This document shows, piece by piece, positions 1 to 6,451 of a stretch of 31,930 bases of DNA. The DNA comes from Streptomyces violens (lineage in GTDB: Bacteria > Actinomycetota > Actinomycetes > Streptomycetales > Streptomycetaceae). A program made the translations under genes and the position numbers. Numbering within the stretch: the first letter of the stretch is position 1; each line of letters opens with the position of its first letter. The notes below the pieces were generated by a model. The model was given only the letters and a program-made list of their open reading frames with translations, was not told the origin of the DNA and ran no database searches. Location: assembly GCF_000717745.1 (NCBI RefSeq), contig NZ_JOBH01000032.1, positions 1 through 31,930 on the forward strand, read 5' to 3'.

Positions 1-369
1 GTAGCTGTCCGGGATGGAGTAGTGCTGCTGGTAGGTGGGGACGACGGCCACGATGTGGTCGCCCGGTTCGACGAGGGTGGTGTGCACGAGTGCGTTGGCG
101 CCGATCGCGCCGTGGGTGATCAGTACGTTGTCCGGGCCCTGGTCCTCGTAGAGACCGGCGACGAGGCCGCGCAGGCGGGGGCTGCCGGGGATGGGGCCGT
201 AGGTGAGCGGGGTGGCGTCGAGTTCGGCGAGGATCTCCTCCCGCCGTCCGGACATCTGCAGCAGTTCGCCGGTGGTCAGGGAGCGGACGCAGGTCTCGGC
301 GAGGTTGTAGCGGCAGGTCTCCTCGTAGTCGTTCATCCACTGCTCGACGGCGAACGGGCGGATCTTCAC
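1..369 (-). CDS. Capreomycidine synthase-like PLP aminotransferase (partial)
   Basis: The first 123 codons of a minus-strand gene are visible; the rest lies left of the window. The protein begins VKIRPFAVEQWMNDYEE, followed by YNLAETCV, LTYGPIPGSPRLR and THGAIGANALVHTTL. This pattern is that of fold-type I class I/II aminotransferases, and I recall the opening from VioD-like capreomycidine synthases, which cyclise 3-hydroxyarginine using PLP. The PLP lysine would lie outside the window. The GTG start at 369 overlaps the TGA of the upstream cyclodeaminase gene (GTGA), so the two are translationally coupled and probably form one amino-acid-modifying operon. The superfamily is solid; the exact substrate is inference. 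Confidence 0.75.
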   Translation of the reverse strand, partial: MKIRPFAVEQWMNDYEETCRYNLAETCVRSLTTGELLQMSGRREEILAELDATPLTYGPIPGSPRLRGLVAGLYEDQGPDNVLITHGAIGANALVHTTLVEPGDHIVAVVPTYQQHYSIPDSY

Positions 370-1274
370 CGGGACTGTCCCTTCGTCGTGGCGTTGTCGT
401 TGTGCAGGGCGGCCCAGGCGACGGCCGCGTCCTCGATGCCCAGTCCCACGGACCGGAAGTACACCGGCCGCTCGCCGCTCGGGCCCTGGGCGCGGCCGGC
501 CACGAGGCCGGCCAGGTCGCCGCGCACGGCGGCGGGGTCCCAGCCGTCAGCGGCGGCGCGGGTCAGGTCGGCGGCGACCTGCAGGGTGGTGAGCGCGTCG
601 ACGTAGACGTCGAGGGCCTCGACGGCGGCGGGCGGGATCTCGCGGGCGCCGGGGGCGTTGGTCGAGATCGAGGTGACGACCGTGCCTGCGGGCAGGGTGC
701 GGGGGTCGATCACATTGTCGGCGGCCGAGGTGCACAGCATCACCAGGTCCGCCCCCGTCACCGCGTCCTCAAGGTTCGCCGCGGCCTGGACGCCGCCGTC
801 GGCCTCGTCGACGCCCTCCGGTGAGAACGCGCGGACGGTCATGCCGGGGCGCAGGTGGCGCAGGTAGCGGGCGTGCGCACGGCCGACGCGCCCGTAACCG
901 ATGACGGCCGCGGTGCGGGCGCCGGGCGGCAGGAGCAGGTCGGCGGCGAGCACGGTGGTGGCCGCGGTGCGCTCGACAGTCAGCTCGGAGGCGTCCAGAA
1001 GCGCGAGCGGCTGCCCGGTGGACAGGCTCACGAGCATCGTCCACGCCGTGACCACGGCCGGACCGGCAGGGTCGGGCAGGTACGGGGAGACCTTGACCGA
1101 GTAGACGTCGGCATGGGGCAGGACAGCCGGGTAGTGGATGACGTCACCGCCACCGGGCAGGTCGACGACGAACTGGCCCGGAGCCGGTGCCGTAAGGGAA
1201 GGGGTCCCGAAGGCGTCGCGGAGAGCGGCGAGGACGGCCTGCTCGGAGACGCGGGGAGAGCTGATCACACGCAT
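366..1274 (-). CDS. Ornithine cyclodeaminase / mu-crystallin family protein
   Basis: A 302-residue protein of the ornithine cyclodeaminase/mu-crystallin family. These NAD(P)-dependent enzymes act on amino or imino acids (cyclodeaminase, alanine dehydrogenase, ketimine reductase, or SbnB-like dehydrogenase). A Rossmann nucleotide loop is visible as VIGYGRVGRAHARYL in the middle, followed by LVMLCTSAADNVID and GTVVTSISTNAPGAREI, all typical of the family. I place the start at the ATG at 1274 (MRVISSPRVSEQ), which matches the usual length; the frame stays open upstream into the promoter. Its stop overlaps the aminotransferase start, so they are likely an operon. It is transcribed divergently from an XRE-cupin regulator across a promoter with two palindromes. 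The specific substrate cannot be read from sequence. Confidence 0.85.
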   Translation of the reverse strand: MRVISSPRVSEQAVLAALRDAFGTPSLTAPAPGQFVVDLPGGGDVIHYPAVLPHADVYSVKVSPYLPDPAGPAVVTAWTMLVSLSTGQPLALLDASELTVERTAATTVLAADLLLPPGARTAAVIGYGRVGRAHARYLRHLRPGMTVRAFSPEGVDEADGGVQAAANLEDAVTGADLVMLCTSAADNVIDPRTLPAGTVVTSISTNAPGAREIPPAAVEALDVYVDALTTLQVAADLTRAAADGWDPAAVRGDLAGLVAGRAQGPSGERPVYFRSVGLGIEDAAVAWAALHNDNATTKGQSR

Positions 1275-1335
1275 GGTGAGCAATATATTGCCCACTCGAT
1301 CGGGTGGCAACTTTTTGCGCACTATAGTGCTCGCC
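1275..1335. promoter_or_regulatory. Divergent promoter with twin 12-bp palindromic operators
   Basis: The 61-bp region between the cyclodeaminase gene and the regulator holds two perfect 12-bp palindromes, GCAATATATTGC (1280-1291) and GCACTATAGTGC (1319-1330). They differ only by a symmetric pair of bases, giving the consensus GCA(A/C)TATA(T/G)TGC, and their starts are 39 bp apart. The second ends 5 bp before the regulator ATG. This is the arrangement expected for autoregulated control of both divergent units by the XRE-cupin protein. Binding is inference; the palindromes are seen directly. Confidence 0.7.
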
Positions 1336-1911
1336 ATGAGCAGTGAGAGCGCCCCCGACAGTCAGGCAACGCAGGAGTTCGTCACCCGCATCGGCAGGCG
1401 CATCCGCACGCTGCGCAAACAGCGGGGCTGGAGCGTCCAGCAGCTCGCCGACGCCGCCAGGCTCAGCCGGCGCATGCTCACCGACATCGAACTCGGCCAA
1501 GCCAACCCCAGCCTCGCCACCGTCGACCGCGTCGCCCTCGCCCTCGGCACCGACTTCGCCGCCCTCGCCCTGCCTGAGGACGACGCTCCCGGCGCGGAAG
1601 CCGAAGGCACGCTCGTATGGGAGGCCCCGGACGGCAGTACCGCCCTCCTGCTGGGCGCCACCGAGAACCCGCGCGCCGAACTATGGCGCTGGACCCTCGC
1701 CCCAGGCGGCCGTTACGACGCCGAACCCGACCGGCCCGGAGCCCAGGAGATCCACCACGTCCTCGCCGGCCGTCTCACCCTCGCCCTGGAAACCGGACCG
1801 CAGGTGGTGGGGCCGGGGCAGAGCGCCACCATCGCCAGCGACCAGCAGTACGCCTACCTCAACGAGCACACCGAACCGACGGTCTTCATGCGGGTTGTCA
1901 GCGGCGCCTGA
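1336..1911 (+). CDS. XRE-family transcriptional regulator with C-terminal cupin
   Basis: A 191-residue two-domain regulator. Residues about 12-70 are an HTH_XRE domain (IGRRIRTLRKQRGWSVQQLA, then MLTDIELGQANPSLATVDRVALAL). Residues about 95-190 form a cupin-2 type beta-barrel (LAPGGRYDAEPDRPGAQEIHHVLAGRL, then VGPGQSATI). Such proteins sense a small ligand in the cupin and usually repress a neighbouring amino-acid or amine catabolic gene. I chose ATG 1336; a GTG at 1327 in the same frame lies inside the operator palindrome. No clear ribosome site precedes either, so a leaderless message is possible. It is divergent from the cyclodeaminase/aminotransferase pair, its likely targets. Confidence 0.85.
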   Translation: MSSESAPDSQATQEFVTRIGRRIRTLRKQRGWSVQQLADAARLSRRMLTDIELGQANPSLATVDRVALALGTDFAALALPEDDAPGAEAEGTLVWEAPDGSTALLLGATENPRAELWRWTLAPGGRYDAEPDRPGAQEIHHVLAGRLTLALETGPQVVGPGQSATIASDQQYAYLNEHTEPTVFMRVVSGA

Positions 1912-2024
1912 CGCCGCCAGCAGGCCCCGACCCGCCCGGTCCCCGGCGCGACGGATCCAGGACGGGCCGGGCAGCACTCGGAAGTCACCTGGCCGTCGGT
2001 CCAGACAGAGTGTTGCCGCACCGG

Positions 2025-2213
2025 GAAGGCACCTGCCGTCGGCCGGGACCGAAGCGCGGATGCTGTAGCGGCCCAGCACGTTGAGGTTGGCGTGCTTGAG
2101 TGGGGAGAGCCGGGCCACGTCCTCGTCCAGAACGCCGTGCTCACGCTCCTCGGGCGGCAGCGACCACAGCTGGGCGACGGGGCGTCCAGATAGCGGGTCG
2201 TCCACTGTTCCCC
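2025..2213 (-). pseudogene. Tn3-family transposase C-terminal remnant
   Basis: On the minus strand one frame gives EQWTTRYLDA (about 2185-2213). The adjacent frame continues VAQLWSLPPEEREHGVLDED and then ARLSPLKHANLNVLGRYS (about 2058-2185). Spliced, this reads YLDA-VAQL...DEDVARLSPL...NVLGRYS, the conserved extreme C-terminus of Tn3-type TnpA. The frame break between YLDA and VAQL and the absence of the roughly 900 upstream residues show that it is dead. It lies just downstream of a truncated ligase fragment in the same orientation, suggesting an old Tn3-type insertion and deletion. No terminal inverted repeat was recognised. Confidence 0.75.
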
Positions 2214-2255
2214 GAGGTCGGATGAGACGCCGACAGGCTGAGACAGAGTGGCAGG

Positions 2256-2483
2256 TCACATAACACCGCCCAGGACGACGTTTGGCAGCGCGGCCGCCGC
2301 GGCGACCAGCTCGGGGAAGCCGGGCGTGAAGTCGGTGCCGTGCCGGGAGCGCAGCAGCGTCTGGTCCTGGTCGTGGGCGAGCAGGGCCCGGTAGCCGTCC
2401 CATTTCGGCTCCGCGGCCCAGCCGGCCGGCAGGTGGAAGGTGTCGACCGGCTGGGCCGGCATCGGCTCGCGCGGCATTTCCAT
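2256..2483 (-). pseudogene. ATP-dependent DNA ligase N-terminal fragment
   Basis: A 75-codon minus-strand frame contains LPAGWAAEPKWDGYRALLAH followed by LLRSRHGTDFTPGFPEL. EPKWDGYRA is motif I of ATP-dependent DNA ligases of the LigC/LigD type, with the lysine that is adenylated. The frame stops after LPNVVLGGVM, exactly where the family continues into the LDGELV strand (motif III region), so the rest of the nucleotidyltransferase and the OB domain are missing. The break is adjacent to the Tn3 remnant. The fragment could not be an active ligase. Confidence 0.75.
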
Positions 2484-2551
2484 GATCGAGATTTACCACG
2501 GGTCCCGGCCTGCACCGGGTACGGCGGGCCGGGAGCGGTACGGCGGTGGTG

Positions 2552-2782
2552 TCAGTCCTGGGGGTGTTCGTATTGGACGTACTGCTGCCCGCAGCCGGCG
2601 GCCAGGTCGTGGAGGGTCTTCACCTCCGTACGGTCGGCGCTGAGCTCCCAGCGGAGTTTGGTGCCCACCCAGGCGGCGAGGTAGATGCAGCGGGCGTCGG
2701 CCGAGGGCGGCATCCACTGGGCCGGGTCCTGGTCGGCCTTGCTCCGGTTGGTCTTCGCGGTGCTCGCTGTGCCATAGGCATC
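2552..2782 (-). pseudogene. DUF1524 HNH-endonuclease family C-terminal fragment
   Basis: The minus-strand frame reads DAYGTASTAKTNRSKADQDP, then AQWMPPS, ARCIYLAAWVGTKLRWELS and a terminal CGQQYVQYEHPQD. The block NRSKADQDPAQW(M/L)PP followed by a Cys and a KLRW is the C-terminal signature of the secreted HNH endonuclease family proteins (DUF1524) common in Streptomyces. The upstream part with the DHVVP catalytic block is absent, because the sequence diverges before DAYG. It is therefore a truncated relic in the same decay zone as the ligase and transposase fragments. Confidence 0.65.
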
Positions 2783-3180
2783 CGCCCGGCGCCCACGCGA
2801 CCGCCACCGCCCCAAGCACCAGGACCGCGCGCTCGATCTACATTCAGGCGCAGCCCACCTGGGTGCCCTTAGATGTCACGATCCGGTACTCGAACATCCC
2901 GGGAAGCACCCGCTGCCTCGGAACGTCCTTAACTACGGATTAGCTGTGCTAAATCCCTGGATCTGTGACGTTCGGTGACAGGTGGCAGAGTCATTCAGGG
3001 GTGTGCCGGGCTGGACGGGCGTTCGGGCGGGACTGGGATGGTTCGGTTGCGAAGTGGCGGTCTTCCGGTCGTACCTGGTGACCTTGGGTTGGGTGGCGGA
3101 CTCTGCGAGTAGGTGCGGGCCGGACTTCCCTCGGCCGGTGAAGCATCGGCCTCTCCGGCCCGACAGGGGGAGGGCGCCGC
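2783..3180. other. Intergenic, nothing recognised
   Basis: About 400 bp without a convincing gene. Open frames here have no recognisable family blocks and poor codon bias. No tRNA, terminator or repeat was seen. Confidence 0.4.
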
Positions 3181-3346
3181 TGCGCAGTGGCAGCCGGTCT
3201 TGCAGACCTGCCCGGTTGATGGCGGCGCGGGCGATGGACCCGGCCTCGATGCCGACGGTGATGCCGACCGCGTCCAGCGCCTGGCAGATGCCCAGCAGGG
3301 TGCCCCTGTCACCGGCGACGATCACACCTTCGACATCCGTCAGCAA
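3181..3346 (-). pseudogene. Possible STAS-domain remnant
   Basis: Within a longer low-quality minus-strand frame, one stretch of about 55 codons reads LLTDVEGVIVAGDRGTLLGI, then QALDAVGITVGIEAG and ARAAINRAGLQDRLPLR. The order of a hydrophobic strand, a D/S-G turn, a helix, a VGI strand and a closing LxxxGLxxxLPL resembles the second half of STAS anti-anti-sigma domains. The turn reads GDRGT instead of the usual DSSG, so the phosphorylatable serine is not evident. Flanking residues on both sides are not family-like. This is a weak call; it may be chance. Confidence 0.25.
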
Positions 3347-3469
3347 CCTACAGCGAGAGGCGGTCCGCCATCCGGCAGACCGCCTCTCGCAACGCGGTGC
3401 GACTATGCCCCTCTCAATTTCAGTCCGCCCAGCCACACGAGCGGGTCCACGCTGCGCCTTGTCCGCCGG

Positions 3470-3886
3470 TCAGAGCACGGCGACGGTGAAAGGTGCGTCG
3501 GAGAGGTTGGCGCTGATGTAGAAGGTGTAGACGGTGATGGTGCTGGGGTCGTTGCCGCACTCGCCGGTGGGGTCTCCGGTCGCGCTGATGGTGCGGGCGT
3601 AGGCGCCTCCGTTGATGCTTGCAGTGATCGCGGCGTTGGCGAGGTCGATTGCGGGGTCGGAGACCTTCACACAGTAAGCGCCGGCGCGGGGGCGGGTGAC
3701 GGAGGCGACGTTCTTCGACGCCAGGACGGCGCCGTTGGCGGCAACCTTGGCGGCCGCGCGAGCGTAGGGGGCGTTCATGTCGCCCGGTGCGGCGGCCGCG
3801 GTTCCGGTCAGGACAGGGACCGATGCCACGGCGGCGGCGGTCAGGACGAGGGCGCCTCGCCAGCGTTTGGCCAGGGTGGACGTCAT
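3470..3886 (-). CDS. Small secreted protein of unknown function
   Basis: A 138-residue protein with a clear Sec signal peptide: MTSTLAKRWRGAL (basic), a hydrophobic core VLTAAAVASVPVLTG, and a cleavage site near TAAAA-PGDM. The mature part is about 105 residues, with two cysteines (AYCVKV and GECGND) that could form a disulphide, and an alternating Thr/Ser/Val-rich pattern suggesting a beta-sandwich. AAAGGATC lies about 10 bp before the ATG. I do not recognise the family. It stands alone between decayed fragments, with no operon partner. Confidence 0.7.
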   Translation of the reverse strand: MTSTLAKRWRGALVLTAAAVASVPVLTGTAAAAPGDMNAPYARAAAKVAANGAVLASKNVASVTRPRAGAYCVKVSDPAIDLANAAITASINGGAYARTISATGDPTGECGNDPSTITVYTFYISANLSDAPFTVAVL

Positions 3887-4553
3887 GAGAGGTGATCCTT
3901 TCGGTGATACTCACCGTGCCCGTAGTGGAGCAGGGTGCATACAGCGGATCCGAAAATGTCCTGTCGCGGAGCCTGGCCGGCCACCACATGTCTTCCGACT
4001 CTGGGGTTGGCCAGCCTGCCATCCAGGACCTGTGACGCTTCGTATGTAAACACGCACTGAATGTGCTCGACAGGGGTCGGGCGGGATCTCCACTCCTGGG
4101 TGGTAGGGCCACTTTTCAAACCAAGGATCAGGCGCATTGACCAGCAGATTGGCGCTCCGGCGTGCGCTGGCCAGCGTGTTGGGTCTGCAGCGGGGCAGCG
4201 GCCGCGTGCCCACCCTGCGTGGCTGACGGCGATGCCTCAGCCACGGGAGCACTCCCTCTCGGCAGCCGGGGGCATGGGATTCCCGGCTTCGGATTGCCCC
4301 GAGGGGCGCTACCGGGCCGTCGGATCTTCCGCGGGAGTGGAAGCGGGCCCGGCGCTCTCGACGCGCCGCAGGCTCGCTCTGCTGCGGGATCGGCCTCTAC
4401 CGAGCGCCCAACTGGCGCACACAGGGCTGCATTTCGAGCCCAGCGCGCCAACTGCCCGGCTCCAATGCGGGCATGGGAATACCGGAAACTTGCATCGTTC
4501 TTGACCTGCAGGGAAGCGGGGGGGGCAGGAGCACCACCGCAGGAGCAGGGTTC
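3887..4553. other. Intergenic, nothing recognised
   Basis: About 670 bp without a supported gene. Long frames across 4128-4560 on both strands lack family motifs and overlap each other. The bases just upstream of 3886 would hold the promoter of the secreted-protein gene, but no confident -35/-10 pair could be picked. Confidence 0.4.
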
Positions 4554-4889
4554 GTGACGGACGGGCAAGTCGCAGCGTGGACGCTCCTCACCAACCACAC
4601 CCACGTGCTCTGCTCCGTCAACCGCCCCCCAGCCCGCATGCGTGACCTCGCCGCGGCCTGCCAAATCTCCGAACGCGATGCCCAGGCCATCGTCGCGGAC
4701 CTCGAACAAGCCGGATACCTCAGCCGGGAACGGGTCGGGCGGCGCACCCACTACACCCTCGACCTGGACGGCACCCTCCGCCGCCCGGCAGAGGCCAACA
4801 CGCCCATCCGGACACTGCTGGAAGTCCTCGCCCATCACCACGGCGGACAGACGAGCCACGACCGGGCACCCAACCGCCTCGGGAAGTGA
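4554..4889 (+). CDS. Winged helix-turn-helix transcriptional regulator
   Basis: A 111-residue protein starting at GTG 4554, 5 bp after a purine-rich GGAGCAGGG. Residues about 10-75 form a winged helix: WTLLTNHTHVLCSVN (H1), MRDLAAACQISERDAQAIVA (H2/H3 recognition), DLEQAGYLSRERVGRRTHYTL (wing). The layout matches the MarR/ArsR-like single-domain regulators common in Streptomyces. No metal-binding cysteine pair is seen in the recognition helix, so an ArsR-type metal sensor is unlikely. It is convergent with a flavoprotein pseudogene to its right; whether they were ever functionally linked is unclear. Confidence 0.75.
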   Translation: MTDGQVAAWTLLTNHTHVLCSVNRPPARMRDLAAACQISERDAQAIVADLEQAGYLSRERVGRRTHYTLDLDGTLRRPAEANTPIRTLLEVLAHHHGGQTSHDRAPNRLGK

Positions 4890-4982
4890 CTTCCGAACCC
4901 CTCTCGAAACGACGCCTCGGGGGAGGCCATCAAGCCTCCGCTCACTGAGCGTCACAGGATCGGGGGATTGAGCACAGCTACT

Positions 4983-5480
4983 GAGGTCGGGGACGCGGTA
5001 GGAAATACGGTCGGCGGCCGCTCGCTCACCGAGAGCGGGGAGGCCGTTGCCGCCGAGCGGGCCGGGCGTGGACCAGGTACCGGAGGCGTCGATCACGGCC
5101 CGGGCCGTCACGCGTTCCTCAGTGTCGTCGGCGTGCTCGATGTGGACCGTGAAGGGCTGGTCCTCCCGGCCGGAGTCCACGACGCGGTCGCGGCCGACGC
5201 GGGATACACCCGTGACGCGAGTGCCGAAGCGGACCTTGTCGCCGAGGACAGCCGCCAACGGCTGGAGGTACTGCTCGGCCCAGTCCGCGCCGGAGGGGTA
5301 AGCCGCACCGTCCGGACGAACCCAGCCGGTGGGCGCGAGCAGCTTCTCGGCGGCGAGGTCGACGACCTCGGCCCAGGGCGAGAAGAGCCGGACGTGGCCC
5401 CACTCCCACACCGCCGCGCCGGCACTGGTACGGCCTCCAGGACGAGCGGCTCCAGGCCACGCTCAAGGCGTTTTGCGCAC
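4983..5480 (-). pseudogene. FAD/NAD(P)-dependent flavoprotein monooxygenase remnant
   Basis: One minus-strand frame (about 5415-5480) gives RGLEPLVLEAVPVPA. After a frame break the main frame (4983-5411) reads WEWGHVRLFSPWAEVVD, WVRPDG, DWAEQYLQPLAAVLGDKVRF, ARAVIDASGTWSTPGPLG and DRISYRVPDL. These are blocks of flavin-containing monooxygenase-like flavoproteins; ARAVIDASGTW is the family's ATG-like segment. The N-terminal GxGxxG FAD loop is gone. A frameshift separates the two parts, and homology stops dead after RVPDL, so the NADPH-binding half is missing. It is a doubly truncated, frameshifted relic. Confidence 0.7.
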
Positions 5481-5499
5481 CCCGCCGCCCGCGCCTCAA

Positions 5500-5940
5500 G
5501 AGGCAAGTCAGCCACCCCCCGCCCTTGCCATGGCTGATTCCAATCGGAAAGATTTGGACGACGGGGCCCTTACCAGACGGTCCGACCCCTCACAAACACG
5601 CAGGTCAACGGCTTGGGGTTCTCCGGCGACGGAGAACCCCAGGCCGCCCTGTGCTGAGTTGGTGCTGACTTCCGCTGCCGCCCGTTCCGGTCCGTTCGTG
5701 GCCGTCGCGCTGGATCGGTGCTGACATCGGCGGTTCCGGAGGGCCGCCGCAGCGTTCAACAGCGCACCGTTGTGGTCGGAGTGAAGACCGCCACCTCTGC
5801 CCCGCCTGTCCGTCACAGTACGTACACAGTAACGCTGAGCCGAGAGCGGCTCCTTCACCTTCACTCCGCCCGTTTGGTGCGGCCGTAATCGGTCCCTAAA
5901 TTACGACCAGCCATCACCGAGCCCACTCAAGCGAGACACC
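5500..5940. other. Intergenic with 10-bp hairpin and GTGCTGA iterons
   Basis: No gene is seen. A perfect 10-bp stem with a 6-nt loop lies at 5615-5640 (GGGGTTCTCC / GGAGAACCCC) with no T-run on either side. The heptamer GTGCTGA recurs at 5651, 5662 and 5718, twice inside the longer GGTGCTGAC (5661 and 5717). Given the excisionase-like gene 220 bp further on, these could be recombinase or excisionase arm-type sites of a former integrative element; that is inference. Confidence 0.45.
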
Positions 5941-6120
5941 ATGAATGAACCGCTCTGGGACGTCCCGACCCTGGCCGCCTTCCTCGGGAAGCCGGCTTCC
6001 TGGGTATACGACAACCACCTCAAGGAGCGCATCCCTAGCTTCCGCATAGGGCAACAGCTGCGATTTTCCCCTGCGGAGGTCCGCGCTTGGATCACAAGCA
6101 ATTGCCGAGAAGCCGCTTGA
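5941..6120 (+). CDS. Excisionase / AlpA-like helix-turn-helix protein
   Basis: A 59-codon gene too short for most ORF callers. The protein begins MNEPLWDVPTLAAFLGKPAS, continues with WVYDNHLKERIPSFRIGQQL and ends RFSPAEVRAWITSN. This is the HTH_17/MerR-like excisionase fold: a helix-turn-helix entering on tLAAFLGKPASWVYD, then a wing IPSFRIG..LRF and a closing helix AEVRAW. Such proteins bind att sites and direct tyrosine integrases towards excision, or act as AlpA-type activators. In actinomycete elements the integrase usually follows within tens of bases, but here none is present before the CRISPR array. The ribosome site is weak. Confidence 0.75.
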   Translation: MNEPLWDVPTLAAFLGKPASWVYDNHLKERIPSFRIGQQLRFSPAEVRAWITSNCREAA

Positions 6121-6451
6121 GTCACCGCTTGCGAGACGTCCAGTCGGCGACGACTTAATTGTGGACGAGGATACGGTTGACGCGGACCGCAATATGCTGG
6201 ACGGCGCCTGCTGAGGCACCCATGGGCAGCCATGAAGGCACCCGAGAAATCATGGGGCACCAAGCCGCTTTCGCCAGAGCCCACCGCGCGGCTTGGACGA
6301 CTTCCGTCGACAGCGCTGCACTGTACGGCCAGCCCTCTGAAGGTTATCCCGTAGCCGTGTTCCTGGTGGGCACTGTTTAGGCATGGGCGAGTCGCTGCGG
6401 AGACCGCCGGCACCAAAGGTTGCACTCAATCGCCCAATCCCACGATGTCTA
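6121..6451. other. Gap between excisionase gene and CRISPR array 1, nothing recognised
   Basis: About 330 bp where an integrase gene would be expected after an excisionase. No recombinase motif (R..HxxR..Y) was found in any frame. No clear promoter was seen, and this is the trailer (old) end of the array. Confidence 0.4.

Noticed and set aside
2933..3436. Full-length 167-residue minus-strand gene
   Set aside because: Only a central segment resembles a known fold (possible STAS remnant); both ends look random.
4128..5411. A single 427-residue flavoprotein gene
   Set aside because: Only the part above about 4983 is flavoprotein-like; the rest is antisense to the winged-helix gene, and the N-terminus is frameshifted away.
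5615..5640. Hairpin as an intrinsic terminator
   Set aside because: No T-run follows on either strand and no intact gene ends there.
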